Shown: positions 54,834 through 64,000 of the stretch, piece after piece | How positions within the stretch are numbered: the first letter of the stretch is position 1 | How the letters are laid out: each line of letters begins with the position of its first letter | DNA from: Medicago truncatula | Lineage: Eukaryota; Streptophyta; Magnoliopsida; Fabales; Fabaceae | NCBI RefSeq assembly: GCF_003473485.1 | Contig: NC_053048.1 | Coordinates: 28,516,755 to 28,580,754, forward strand | Direction: 5' to 3' | Length of the DNA stretch: 64,000 bases | Made by a program: the position numbers and the translations under genes | The notes under the pieces: model-generated | What the model was told of the DNA's origin: nothing | Seen by the model: the letters and a program-made list of their open reading frames with translations, nothing else | Database searches by the model: none

Positions 54834-56048
54834 TCACTTAAGTCCATATTTATCTCTAATCACGCTACACAAAAATTCATAATCTTGTAGTTGTCTTGGA
54901 TTCATATTTGATGTATCCTTCGAGAGTATTTCTAAATCATTGATCTTCATCCTTTCCCTATCATTCTCGGCCTTCTGCAACTCTGCATCAACCCTTTTCC
55001 TCTCTATCTCAACTTTTTCACTTTCAATGCGCACATAATCACGTGCAAAAACTGACATTATTTCAGTTCTTTTGTTCATGTCATTTTTCAAAGCATCAAA
55101 TATAGGAGTAGACTTCTCCACAAACTTTTCTTTTTCCTTCCTTTTGGCTGCCTTTTGACCGAGTGGACGTAATGATGGATTGTGTTCGCTTGTTGGCGTC
55201 GGTGGGTTAGAAGATGATGAATATTCTCCAGAAGCTGAATTCTTTGTTCTTTTTGCAGAATGTTCTGGTAAACCTGCAAGCCACTTGGGTTCATCTTTCA
55301 ATAATCTCCATGCATTCTCAAATGCGAAATTTTCTTTAGTGTCTTGGAAATAAATATCTTTTGTAGCCGAAATAATGTCGCTCTCGGAGGTACCGCTTTT
55401 CTTTAGAGTGATGGCATCTTTGTAGCACCCAACAAACTTATTCACAGAGAGATTAATCCTTTTGTGCCATCGACCTTTTAGTGACGTTGGATTCCTCTCT
55501 TGAAAATTCTTGTCGCGATAGTTGTTATAAGCTTCACTAATCCTCTTCCAAAAACTATCTCCTCTTTGATCAATCCCAACAATTGGATCCTTTGAAATAT
55601 TAAGCCATGATTGAATGAGAAGTTCATCCTCCTTTGGTTGAAATCTTACTTTTGAAGTATTCGCAACCGATGTAGTTCTAACTTCTTCATTAAGGTTAAT
55701 AGTTTCCAAGCCACCTTGAGTGCAAACTTGTGGTGTTTCAAGCTCTTGATCATTTAATTGCACACCACTACTACCCATTTGAACCCCATGAGGCATATTG
55801 GAACTATTTGGTGGAGAAGAAAATTGTTGATAGGGGTAAGGTGATGTATGACATGGATAATTTCCAAAGTGTTGATTATTTTGTGGATTTGAGATAGAAG
55901 TAGAATTTTGAAAGTTTGGGTTATAATTTAGATTTTGGATATTGGATGTATTTTCATAGGATGATGTATTTTGTTGATTTTGGATAGGTGGAGAATTGCC
56001 AAAATTTTGCATGTTATTGAACCAAAAATCTTGGTGATTGGGGTTCAT
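54834..56048 (-). CDS. PIF/Harbinger Myb/SANT-like accessory protein
   Basis: 404 aa from the ATG at 56048 (MNPNHQDFWFNN); an ATG at 56105 would add 19 hydrophobic residues without family support. A Gln/Asn/Pro-rich N-terminus is followed by a trihelix/SANT-like DNA-binding domain (VRFQPKEDELLIQSWLNIS, then WKRISEAYNNY and TSLKGRWHKIN-like region). A basic linker and a C-terminal charged coiled coil (ESEKVEIERKRVDAELQKAE) come after. In the PIF family this protein binds element ends and helps import the transposase into the nucleus. The frame is intact. It is divergent in orientation only by element logic: both genes are on the minus strand. Confidence 0.88.
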   Translation of the reverse strand: MNPNHQDFWFNNMQNFGNSPPIQNQQNTSSYENTSNIQNLNYNPNFQNSTSISNPQNNQHFGNYPCHTSPYPYQQFSSPPNSSNMPHGVQMGSSGVQLNDQELETPQVCTQGGLETINLNEEVRTTSVANTSKVRFQPKEDELLIQSWLNISKDPIVGIDQRGDSFWKRISEAYNNYRDKNFQERNPTSLKGRWHKRINLSVNKFVGCYKDAITLKKSGTSESDIISATKDIYFQDTKENFAFENAWRLLKDEPKWLAGLPEHSAKRTKNSASGEYSSSSNPPTPTSEHNPSLRPLGQKAAKRKEKEKFVEKSTPIFDALKNDMNKRTEIMSVFARDYVRIESEKVEIERKRVDAELQKAENDRERMKINDLEILSKDTSNMNPRQLQDYEFLCSVIRDKYGLK

Positions 56049-56510
56049 TTTGCAAAAGAAATGTATAGAAGAAACAATTAAAAAGGGGTAAAATAAATAG
56101 TTCAAATATAGAGCAAATGTGAATGAAAAATTGAATAGTTAAAACTAACTTTTATAACCAAAAAAACAGAGTTAATTTAATTGTAAACTAGTTCAAAATT
56201 AATATAAATGCAACGGTAATATATTGAGAAGCAGTTGGTAATTATATTGAGAAGCAACGATAATATATGGAAAAATTGAAGGAAAAGTGCCGTTGGTAAT
56301 TTTTTTCCGAACAAGTGTGCCATTGGTAATTAATTGAGAAGCAATTGAAAAGGGAAAAAGATTGGTGAACACACTAATAAGTGTACACCCCTCCTACCAC
56401 CTCTTATTTGGCAAATTTTTTTTTTAAAATAAGGATACAACAGTGACATGGCAAAGAAACCAAAAAAAAAAAAAAACAACAAATGAAATTAAAAAGGGAG
56501 AAACTTTAGA
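56049..56510. other. Non-coding stretch, possible MULE-type end
   Basis: AT-rich sequence with repeats of GGTAAT-ATTGAGAAGCA (56210-56340). At 56373, GGTGAACACACTAATAAGTG, followed by TACACCCCTCCTACCACCTC, resembles a transposon terminus. No matching inverted end was found downstream of the Ulp1-like gene. No gene. Confidence 0.35.
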
Positions 56511-56524
56511 TCAGAATTCGTTTT

Positions 56525-56735
56525 CCCTTCCCTTCTGTAAGAAATCGCCGCGCCGCTCTCTCTTCCGTCTGTAATCGTCGCGCCGCTCTCTGTTCCGTCT
56601 GTAATCGCCGCGCCGCTCTCTCTCCCCTGGGTAATCGCCGGCCGCTCTCTCTCCCCTCTGTAATCGCTGCTCTCTCTCCCGTGGGTAATCGCCGGCCGCT
56701 CTCTCTCCCCTCTGTAATCGCTCTCTCCCCCTCAA
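56525..56735 (+). repeat. GC-rich tandem repeat (CGCCG-CTCTCTC units)
   Basis: About six units of roughly 30-36 bp, each with GTAATCGCCG followed by CGCTCTCTCT. It is far more GC-rich than its surroundings and lies about 1 kb upstream of the Ulp1-like gene, possibly in its 5' leader. ORFs here are repeat translations. Confidence 0.75.
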
Positions 56736-57749
56736 CTAAAACTGCGATCTTCTCCCACTCGTCTTACCTCCTCCGAAACAAACATCGTTCTTCCCAAACA
56801 AACTGCTATCTTCTCCAACCCCATCTTCTCTCACAGTCGAAAAGTCAATCTCACCGTCGAAGACTCAATTTCTCTGTTCAAGGTGAGATTTATCTCAAAT
56901 TTGTTCTTCAAATTGTGGGTTGAGGTTTTGTAGCTAGGATTTGCTCACTATTTTATATATGGGGTTTGGCTACAAATATGAAATGTATTTCATTTAATTA
57001 TGCTCATCTAAATTCTGAAGAAACTGTGAAAATTATATGGTTTGAAGTTGATTGTGATAAAAAATGAAATATGCCCTTATAGTCATGGTCATATCATATT
57101 AATTGTGTAGATTCTTATTGCATCTTTTAGTTTGAGTTTTGTTTGCTACATAACATTTCTCAGTTGATACAAGAATGCATTAAACTTTTCATATTGTTTT
57201 AAGGTTTGAGTTAGTGAGAATTTAGGGTTAAATGAAGAAATTTAGGGTATGATACTGTATGATTGTTGCATTTTTGGGTTGTTGATGATTATCATTGTAT
57301 TGTTGTTAGTACAAAATCATAAGTTTTCCCCAATTTTTGTAGTTTGATTGTGGTTGTTCCTCTAAATGATATCACTTAGAGTTGGTGTCAAATTCTTAAT
57401 CAAAAGAATTGTGGTCACACTTGTGTTAAAAAATGGTCAAAGTGTTGGAAATTTGAAGGAAAAAAATGTGGTTACGTATATGTTAAAATATGGTTAAGTG
57501 CAGATAAATTTTTGTAAGTATGTATATGATAACAAAGATAGGAAAACATTAACTTGTCACACTGTTATTTCCATAACGTTCTTCAATTTTTGTGGAAAAC
57601 GTGTGATTATAAAATGTGTTTGTATTTTAGTTATAAGATAAAAATTTTCAAATCGTTCTTGTAACGTGTGTTGAGAATTGGACATTTGTGTGTGTTTTAA
57701 TTGTTGTTGATAGAAATTGTTTTTGTATACAACAGATAAGGTCAACATC
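56736..57749 (+). promoter_or_regulatory. Putative 5' leader and intron region of the Ulp1-like gene
   Basis: CT-rich sequence, then CAAG|GTGAGATTT near 56880, a plausible leader-exon donor. It is followed by T-rich intron-like sequence up to an AACAG near 57731 just before the ATG. This is inferred from base composition only. Confidence 0.35.
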
Positions 57750-60700
57750 ATGAACGAAAACAAACGAAAAAGGGATGGTGGTGTTGGTGTAAGTACAATT
57801 TAATTAATGAGATGTTTAATGTGTATGTAACTGTTTGTGTTTTATGCCATTAATGAATGAATGATGTTCATTTTTCAGCCACAAATAAAGACTCAAATGC
57901 CCCGTACCAATAAGTTGGTAGATATAAACCGAAAATTATCTGATGCCCAAAGGAGTAGAATTATGAAAACTCCATTCCGATATCTGGTGGACATGAAGAC
58001 CTATATAGGAATGAATGGTACTTTATTGAAGGAATTATTGCATAGGTGGGATGCAAGTAGCTTAGGATTTAGAGTAGGCGTTAGAACTGTGGCCTTTAAA
58101 CATCTAGACCTTTGTTTGGCTCTAGGTTTGCCTATTTTAGGAGAATCTTTGCCGGAATCAATAGATAGTGATAGTCATGTTAGAACATTGTTTGATGTAA
58201 ATGAAGTTATTGATATTGATAGTGTACATTCAAAGTTGAAGGTCCTTCAAGAAGAGGACAACATAGATGATTTTTGTAGAGTTTACATCCTATTTGCCTT
58301 GTGTGTCTTATATTTTCCGAAATCACATGGTAAAATTAAAAAAGAATTCTTTAACCTTGTTGATGATTTAGACGCTCTTAGTACCTATAATTGGGGTGTC
58401 GCTGTTTACGATGATTTAATGGAACACTTTAGTAGTGCGGCGTCAAAATACCATCAACAAAAGAATGATACAGTTTTACACATTTCTGGTTGCTCAGCCG
58501 TATTGCAGGTATGTAATATTGAATGAGTTATGTTTTTTTAATTATATCGATAGTTATGTCAAATATTGTTTATTTTAATTTAATCATTTGATTAGATATG
58601 GGCGGTTGAACATTTAAGCCTATGTAGTGGACCAAATAAGTGTTTTCCACGCATTAATAATTGGACCAAAGTGGAGGGAGGACATGTTGTAATCTCAAAC
58701 ATTTTTTCAAATGTGAAGGTTAGTAATTGCCTTTAGTATATTAACTCGGTATTGTGGTTTTATAGTTTAAATTTTCACATACAATTATGTTAATTTAACT
58801 TATTTAATGTGATTAGTTGGTTGAGGAATTGGTTCCAACGCAAGAAGACATGAAAAATGATGTCTTTGTTAAAGCCGTTAACCATTTTGAAGTTGGTATT
58901 GGAGATGGTGCATACCCTTTATTTGATGTGCAAGCTTATATGGCTGAACATCAAAGGTTGGTGGGCGAACAAAAAGATTTGCTTTCCCGTGTTTCAATCC
59001 TTGAGGATGATATGAGGATATTAAAAGAAAATAGTGTTCACGGTAGGGAAAATATTTCAAAAGAAAATGATGATGGGATGAAGTTGGATGATGAAGGTGT
59101 TGGGGAAGAGGAAAAAAAAATGGAAGAAGAAAATGATGATGGGATGAAGTTGAATGAAGAAGATGTGGCTGTAGAGGAAAAAAAATGGAAGAAGAAAATG
59201 ATGATGGGATGAAGTTGGATGATGAAGTTATGGCTGAAGAGAAAAAAAAAAGGGAAGTAACGATTAAGTCACATTTGAAAAGGCTGTATTTGTTCTGCAC
59301 ACATGAAAAGGCTAAAGATATGTACGTGTATAATTTTTTTTAAGTATTTTAACTACATTTTATCATGTCGCGGTTTTTCAATCGAAGCTTTAACATAATC
59401 GATTAACATTTTCTTTTTCTTTTTTTAGGGTGATATGTGAGGTAGATGAAATGCGTTTATCCGGGGTGTTTTTCCAATGCATGAAGGCGAGGAAGTGGGT
59501 CAACTCAAATGTCTGTATTTTCCGTTAACCTTTATTTTTTTAATTTAGATTTTACTATATATGTTTGTTAACCGTTACTTAATTTGATTTATGTAATGCC
59601 TTAGGTTATTAATATTGCTGCCAAGACTATGATGTATGATGAAGTTCGAAAACATGGTTGTGTGAAGCGCTTAATTTTGAGTAATTATTTTTCGGTATGG
59701 AATTTTATCAAGTATAAAGCCAAACAACCCTGAAGAGTATTTAACTTTTATTATCCCATGCCTAACATTAATTATAATTGCAGTTTGAGGTGGTTGAAGA
59801 TTTAAAGGCACATCCCGAAGGACGTAAAATCAAATGGACTGAGCGGAAATTCAAGATATATATGCCTTGTTGGACCAAGACACTTGAGGCGTTGTGGTTA
59901 TCTGACTTTGTAAGTTTATATTTTAACTTTAAGTAATCATTATGCTATTGTAGGTGTAGATGGGAGGTGATGAATTTGTCTTTCATGATATATGTTTTTC
60001 ATCTCTCTCATGTAATGTTTGTTGCTGTTTTGCGTTTCTGTGGCAGTGGATTTGGCAGTGAGGTTTTTCTATATGGGCTTTTGTTGTATTAGTTCGGTGG
60101 GGGGTTGGTTTTGTGTGGTTTTTTAATGTGGGGTCTCCGGTTATATTTGATGCCTATTGTAACTCCTTATTTTGCGATTTTTGTTTTCACCTTGCGACAA
60201 CTCTGCCTAATAAATTTGATGTCAATGAAACAAAAAAAATTATGTGCGCCGAATTTGGTTTATGCAATGTGGTTGAGTAATTTTTATCATTAAAATTAGG
60301 TATTTGCACCAACCCATTTCGAGGACCACTGGACATGTTACGTCTTGGACCATAGGAAGAGGAAAATGTATGTGCTGGACTCGTTATACAATGATAGAAA
60401 TGGCCCAAGGCAGCGTTTGGATAATGCGATGGTATATGTAATTCTTAATTAATTTGTTTTGGTTAATTTAGTGGTTAGTGTAATTAATGTTGATCAAATG
60501 AGAACATGTGTTTTTACAGAAAGTACGTTTTGAAGGGGTATTGGAATTTATGAATAAAGTACCGAACAATAAAGCAAATATGTTGGCACCTTCGTTGGAG
60601 GTTGTAGTGGTGGATTTACCAAAGCAAAAAAATTGGTTAGTGATGTCGAAAAACATGCCATGACTCATTGATATATTACTTGTGTTTAGGGTTTATTTGC

Positions 60701-61048
60701 CTAATATGGATTTTGTCAAATTTGCAGTCATGATTGTGGCGTTTATGTCCTTAAGTACTTGGAGATGTGGGATGGTCAAGCAAAATGGGGGCAGAAGAGT
60801 ATGCCCGACTATTCATTGGTAATGCTTTAAATCTTCTTAAACATTGTGTTTTATTAGTTGTTGATTAATTAATAATATGTAAATATTGATATATATATAT
60901 CCAAATAAAAACATTTACTTATCTGCAGGAGGATATCCTTCGGATTCGCAGTGACATTGTTTGTCGTTTGGTGCTTCATGAAGAAAATAAGCTGAGAAGT
61001 TTTGTATTAGATAATGCAATGTTACCCGCGGACTTATTGATCGATTAA
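57750..61048 (+). pseudogene. Ulp1 (C48) cysteine-protease-like gene, 11 exons, one frameshift
   Basis: Exons: 57750-57788, 57879-58508, 58596-58718, 58817-59321, 59429-59510, 59605-59694, 59784-59909, 60300-60431, 60520-60635, 60728-60818, 60929-61048, all GT/AG. The N-terminal part (IMKTPFRYLVDMKTYIG, FRVGVRTVAFKHLDL) is the domain usually paired with Ulp1 in transposon-derived plant genes. An acidic repeat region follows (NDDGMKLDDEG units). The C-terminal C48 domain keeps His (FEDHW), Asp (YVLDSL) and Cys (CHDCGVYV). This family removes SUMO-type modifiers; its activity here is unknown. In exon 4 an A-run at 59178-59185 has 8 As where the preceding unit has 9, shifting the frame to a stop at 59210-59212. 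All later exons are in frame only if one base is regained. Confidence 0.8.
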
Positions 61049-61290
61049 ACATACATTTTCTAACTTAATTGTGGTCGATTGTTAGTGATGTACATTTGAC
61101 GAAGACATACTTTTTTTGGTTATTGATGGTCATCTATAAAAGATTATACTTGTTCATAAGACTGATAAATTAATTTGTATTGAATTTATGTACATAACTA
61201 TTCTCCCTATCATAATTTATTTAATTTCTATCAGAACTTGGTTGGTCATCCAGGAAAAAAAAAATCTGGTCACATCTCAGTTTTAATAAC
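61049..61290. other. 3' flank of the Ulp1-like gene
   Basis: Presumed 3' untranslated and intergenic sequence. No further gene is seen before the tandem repeats. Confidence 0.4.
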
Positions 61291-61299
61291 ATGTTCTAG

Positions 61300-62200
61300 G
61301 ATAGTTAGCCAAAAATATGCTTTGTGTGACCACATTTTTTTCTTTACATGACCAGTATTTTTCGAGATATGAGAATTCGTCAGTCTTTAGGCGTGAAATA
61401 CATGAAGCTTATAAAAGAAGTTGTTTATTGTTTGACATGTTTTTAGTGCAGTAATAAAATTTTGTATGACATGCTTTTAGTGCAGTGATTAAATGTGATT
61501 ACAATGTTCCGGGTTAATATTTATAGCCGGTAAAGTATATTTAGCCAAAAATATGCTATGTCTGACCACATTTTTTCATTTATATGACCACTATTTTTCC
61601 AAATCTTTGAATTTGTTCGTCTTTAGGCGTAAAATACCTGCAGCGCATAAAAATTTGGCTATTGTTTGACAAGCTTTTAGTGCACTGATTAAAATGTTTC
61701 GGGTTTATTTATACCCGGTAAAGTAAAGTTAGCAAAAAATATGCTCTGTCTGACCACATTTTTATATTTACATGACGACTATTTTTCTAAATATTTTAAT
61801 TTGTTCGTTGTTAGGCGTGAAATACTCACATCCCATAAAAAGTTGTTTATTGTATGACATGCTTGTAGGGCAGTGATTAAATGTGATTACAATGTTCCGG
61901 GTTAATATTTATAGCCGGTAAAGTAAATTTAGCCAAAAATCTGCTATGTCTGACCACATTTTTTCATTTATATGACCTCTATTTTTCCAAATTTTTGAAT
62001 TAGTTCGTCTTTAGCCGTAAAATAGCCGCAGTGCATAAAAATTTGGCTATTGTTTGACATGGTTTTAATGCAGTGATAAAATGTGATTACAATGTTTCGG
62101 GTTGATTTATACCCGGTAAAGCAAAGTTAGCCAAAAATATGCTATGTCTGACCACATTTTTGCATTTATTTGACCACTATTTTTCCAAATATTTGAATTT
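61300..62200 (+). repeat. Tandem repeat, unit about 190-237 bp, 4-5 copies
   Basis: Units begin near 61301, 61538, 61728, 61928 and 62126. Each has TTAGCCAAAAATATGCTATG, TCTGACCACATTTTT, TTTAGGCGTGAAATAC-like and TTTATACCCGGTAAAG-like blocks. It lies just downstream of the Ulp1-like gene and may be the subterminal repeat of the transposon that carries it. It does not code. Confidence 0.85.
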
Positions 62201-62216
62201 GCTTAATATAATTTTT

Positions 62217-63631
62217 TAGGTTAAATTACACGAGTGGTCCTTTAAGTTTGAGGGTTGTAACAGTTCAGTTCATTAGTTTATTATTGTCACATGATGACTG
62301 TGCATCAACACTAGTTTTTACCTATGTTTATGTCGTTTTTATGGCATTTAGAGAGATAACTGCTTGTAAATCATGGTGACATAAGGCCAAAACAGGAATA
62401 AGACCTGAAAGAGAAGAAGCTGAGAAAAAGATGAAAAAGTTCTAAGCGTCAAGAATCGTGCCATGTTGAGGATATTTCGTGGCTCAATATGAAGAACGTG
62501 GGACAAGGTTTCAGCGCTGGAAATTTTGTGGCACGAAGCAATATGCAACGTGGCACGATGGTGGGCTTTTGAAACCATAAAATTCTTTCTATTTAAAGCC
62601 ATCTGCGGCCAAGGATTAGGGGATCGATTGGGATTGCGATTTTGAGCATAGAAGACACCATGAGACCGAAGAACTAGCCCTGAATCTCATACAAACTCAT
62701 AGTTGGTCCGGATTTATGTATGTTCACTCGTATTTATGCTTATAATTGTTAAGACATGAGTAGCTAAACTCTTAGTTTCATTGAGCTATGATAAACCTTT
62801 TGTAATACTTTATGAATCAGTAGTTGATACTCTCTTTATTATTAATGTTATTAAGTCTTTATTCAGAATTACTTGTGTTCATTGCTTTCATATAATTGCT
62901 TGTATGACTATTAACCCTAACTTCTTGAAATTACATGAATTGATATTAGGAATTGAATGACTATTAACCCTAACTTTTAATCCTGAAATGGTAATCCTGT
63001 TTGATTCAACATAGGAACCTAGAGATAGGAAATTGAGAATCATGAGTCATGAATTAACGTCTAAATTAGCTTGCGCGGTTATTCAATCGGTTAAGAGATT
63101 AAAATGTTATAACTTAGGAAAGGGTTTTGAGTCAAGAGATTGATCAAAACTACTTAGATAATTTGTCATAAAGATTAAATAGTAGTTAGTAATAAAGGGA
63201 GGTAAACTACTCATATAGAACAATAGCGGATTCATCGGCTTAATCATTCATCTCCAATCATCTTTCAAACAACTTTCACTTACTTTTGTTACACTCAAAT
63301 CATCTGCCTAGGGCAACCAAAATAACTTTTACATATCCTAAACTAATAACATATTTGCTATAATTGGGAATTAATACAGTCCTTGTGGAACGATATTTAT
63401 TATTACTTCGATAGTTATTTGTACACTTGTCAAATATCTATCATCACACATAAGTCTTTTAAGTTTGAGGTTCGTAACGTATTAGTCCTTAAGTTATTTT
63501 GGTCACACATACTTTTTAAGTTTAAAAATGTTTTCAAACTTAAAAGAGTTATGTGTGACAAAAATATTTTAAAAAACCAATATGTTACAAACCTCAAACT
63601 TAAAAAACTCAGGATTGGTTTGACGGTATAA
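62217..63631. mobile_element. MITE split by a solo LTR
   Basis: The left part 62217-62294 (GGTCCTTTAAGTTTGAGGG) pairs, inverted, with the right part 63449-63631 (CCTCAAACTTAAAAAACTC). The right part also folds on itself (63450-63600). Its TSD was not identified. Confidence 0.55.
62295..63443 (+). mobile_element. Solo LTR, perfect 5-bp TSD TCACA
   Basis: 1,149 bp, TGATGACTGTGC...AAATATCTATCA, with TCACA at 62290-62294 and 63444-63448. It is similar to the LTR at 34179-35357 in reverse orientation (shared GGAACCTAGAGATAGGAAAT, GAAAGGGTTTTGAGTCAAGA and GTACACTTG words), so it belongs to the same tRNA-Asp-primed family. No primer site follows the end, consistent with LTR-LTR recombination. Confidence 0.9.
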
Positions 63632-63900
63632 ACTTGATATATTAGAGTGTGTTCCTCCTTAAAGTTTCAGGTTCAATTATCTCTTGTGTCAATTTAGATT
63701 GACTAATTAGCCTTTTCAACTAATTTTTTATTTTAATTTCTAATAACTAATGAGATTAAATAATAAAAAATTTGTGAGGTTAAACACAACTCAATACGTG
63801 TATTGTTTCATAAACACAAATTCCAATCAATTCACATCAAGCCAAAAGAGTAAAAAATCGTAATCCCGCCTATTCTACTCTTTTCACTTAGTTATGCTCG
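63632..63900. other. Intergenic, no feature seen
   Basis: AT-rich sequence with no recognised repeat before the ORF at the window edge. Confidence 0.35.
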
Positions 63901-64000
63901 ATGGCTGATGGTCCTCCTATCTCGATCGATCATCCTTTATTACCCCCTGATGGAGAGCTTGATGACGGTGCTGCTCGTGTTGGTGTTTCGGATTCCGGGA
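63901..64000 (+). CDS. Start of an unidentified ORF, cut by the window edge
   Basis: An ATG at 63901 opens 33 codons to the window end without a stop (MADGPPISIDHPLLPPDGEL, then DDGAARVGVSDSG). The base composition is richer in G and C than the surroundings, as in coding DNA. It could be the N-terminus of a LINE ORF1 or of a host gene. Too little is visible to decide. Confidence 0.4.
   Translation, partial: MADGPPISIDHPLLPPDGELDDGAARVGVSDSG

Larger units (their letters stand above)
52590..56360 (-). mobile_element. PIF/Harbinger transposon (right end uncertain)
   Basis: The left end GAGCATCCACATTCATTCC (52590) follows TTA (52587-52589), the PIF target. In F-box copy 1 the same place reads ACTTACGTTACAGTC, uninterrupted. 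Both PIF genes follow, DDE transposase and Myb/SANT-like ORF, on the minus strand. No inverted GGATGCTC terminus was found to the right. Sequence near 56373 looks like the end of another element, so the right end is probably lost or replaced. Confidence 0.8.

Noticed and set aside
60105..60408. ORFs inside the intron between exons 7 and 8 of the Ulp1-like gene
   Set aside because: The flanking exons join in frame with good splice sites, and the ORFs have no domain. The intron may hold a small retroposed fragment ending in an A-run, but I could not show a TSD.

Overview
This is nuclear DNA of a flowering plant: AT-rich, with intron-containing genes, plant-type F-box genes and dense plant transposable elements. 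A papilionoid legume (Medicago/Trifolium/Pisum type) is the best guess. It rests on the F-box/F-box-associated family style, an Ogre-type LTR retrotransposon tail, a SIRE/Maximus-type Copia element and an Au-type SINE. This is an inference from family style, not a database match.

Layout. (1) 0.7-5.65 kb, minus strand: a complete 13-exon kinesin-10 gene (KIN-10B-like, 638 aa) with P-loop, switch motifs and a C-terminal helix-hairpin-helix. (2) 5.9-12.9 kb: transposon debris, comprising a MITE split by a GC-rich-ended DNA element, a 1.4-kb Mutator-like element with perfect 9-bp target duplication, a LINE remnant and a second 1.46-kb Mutator-like element. (3) 13-52 kb: a cluster of four related F-box/FBA genes, all on the plus strand (13.76, 20.22, 30.91 and 38.72 kb). 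Three are intact. The fourth is a pseudogene split by a young, nearly intact Sirevirus (39,488-51,381). Between the copies lie two solo LTRs, a hAT element, a LINE split by one of those LTRs, a fold-back Mutator MITE, an LTR with a tRNA-Asp-type primer site, and the 3' end of an Ogre/Tat element with a minisatellite. (4) 52.6-56.1 kb, minus strand: a PIF/Harbinger element with both open reading frames (transposase and Myb/SANT-like protein) but only one recognisable end. (5) 57.75-61.05 kb, plus strand: an 11-exon Ulp1 (C48) cysteine-protease-like gene of the transposon-associated type. Its catalytic triad is intact, but a single-base slip in an A-run breaks the frame. (6) 61.3-62.2 kb: about 200-bp tandem repeats. 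(7) 62.3-63.4 kb: a solo LTR with TSD TCACA inside a MITE. (8) At the right edge, the first codons of an unidentified ORF.

The F-box paralogues share flanks as well as coding sequence, so each acts as an empty-site control for insertions in the others. This dates and verifies a SINE, two Mutator-type elements, an Au SINE, a 457-bp insert, the PIF element and the Sirevirus relative to the duplications. The host genes are otherwise independent: a mitotic or meiotic microtubule motor, and SCF-type substrate receptors. I found no clearly novel multi-gene system. The strongest second-look items are the F-box mosaic structure and its 3'-UTR introns, the in-frame 81-nt kinesin intron, the Sirevirus third ORF with one in-frame stop, and the near-intact Ulp1-like gene.
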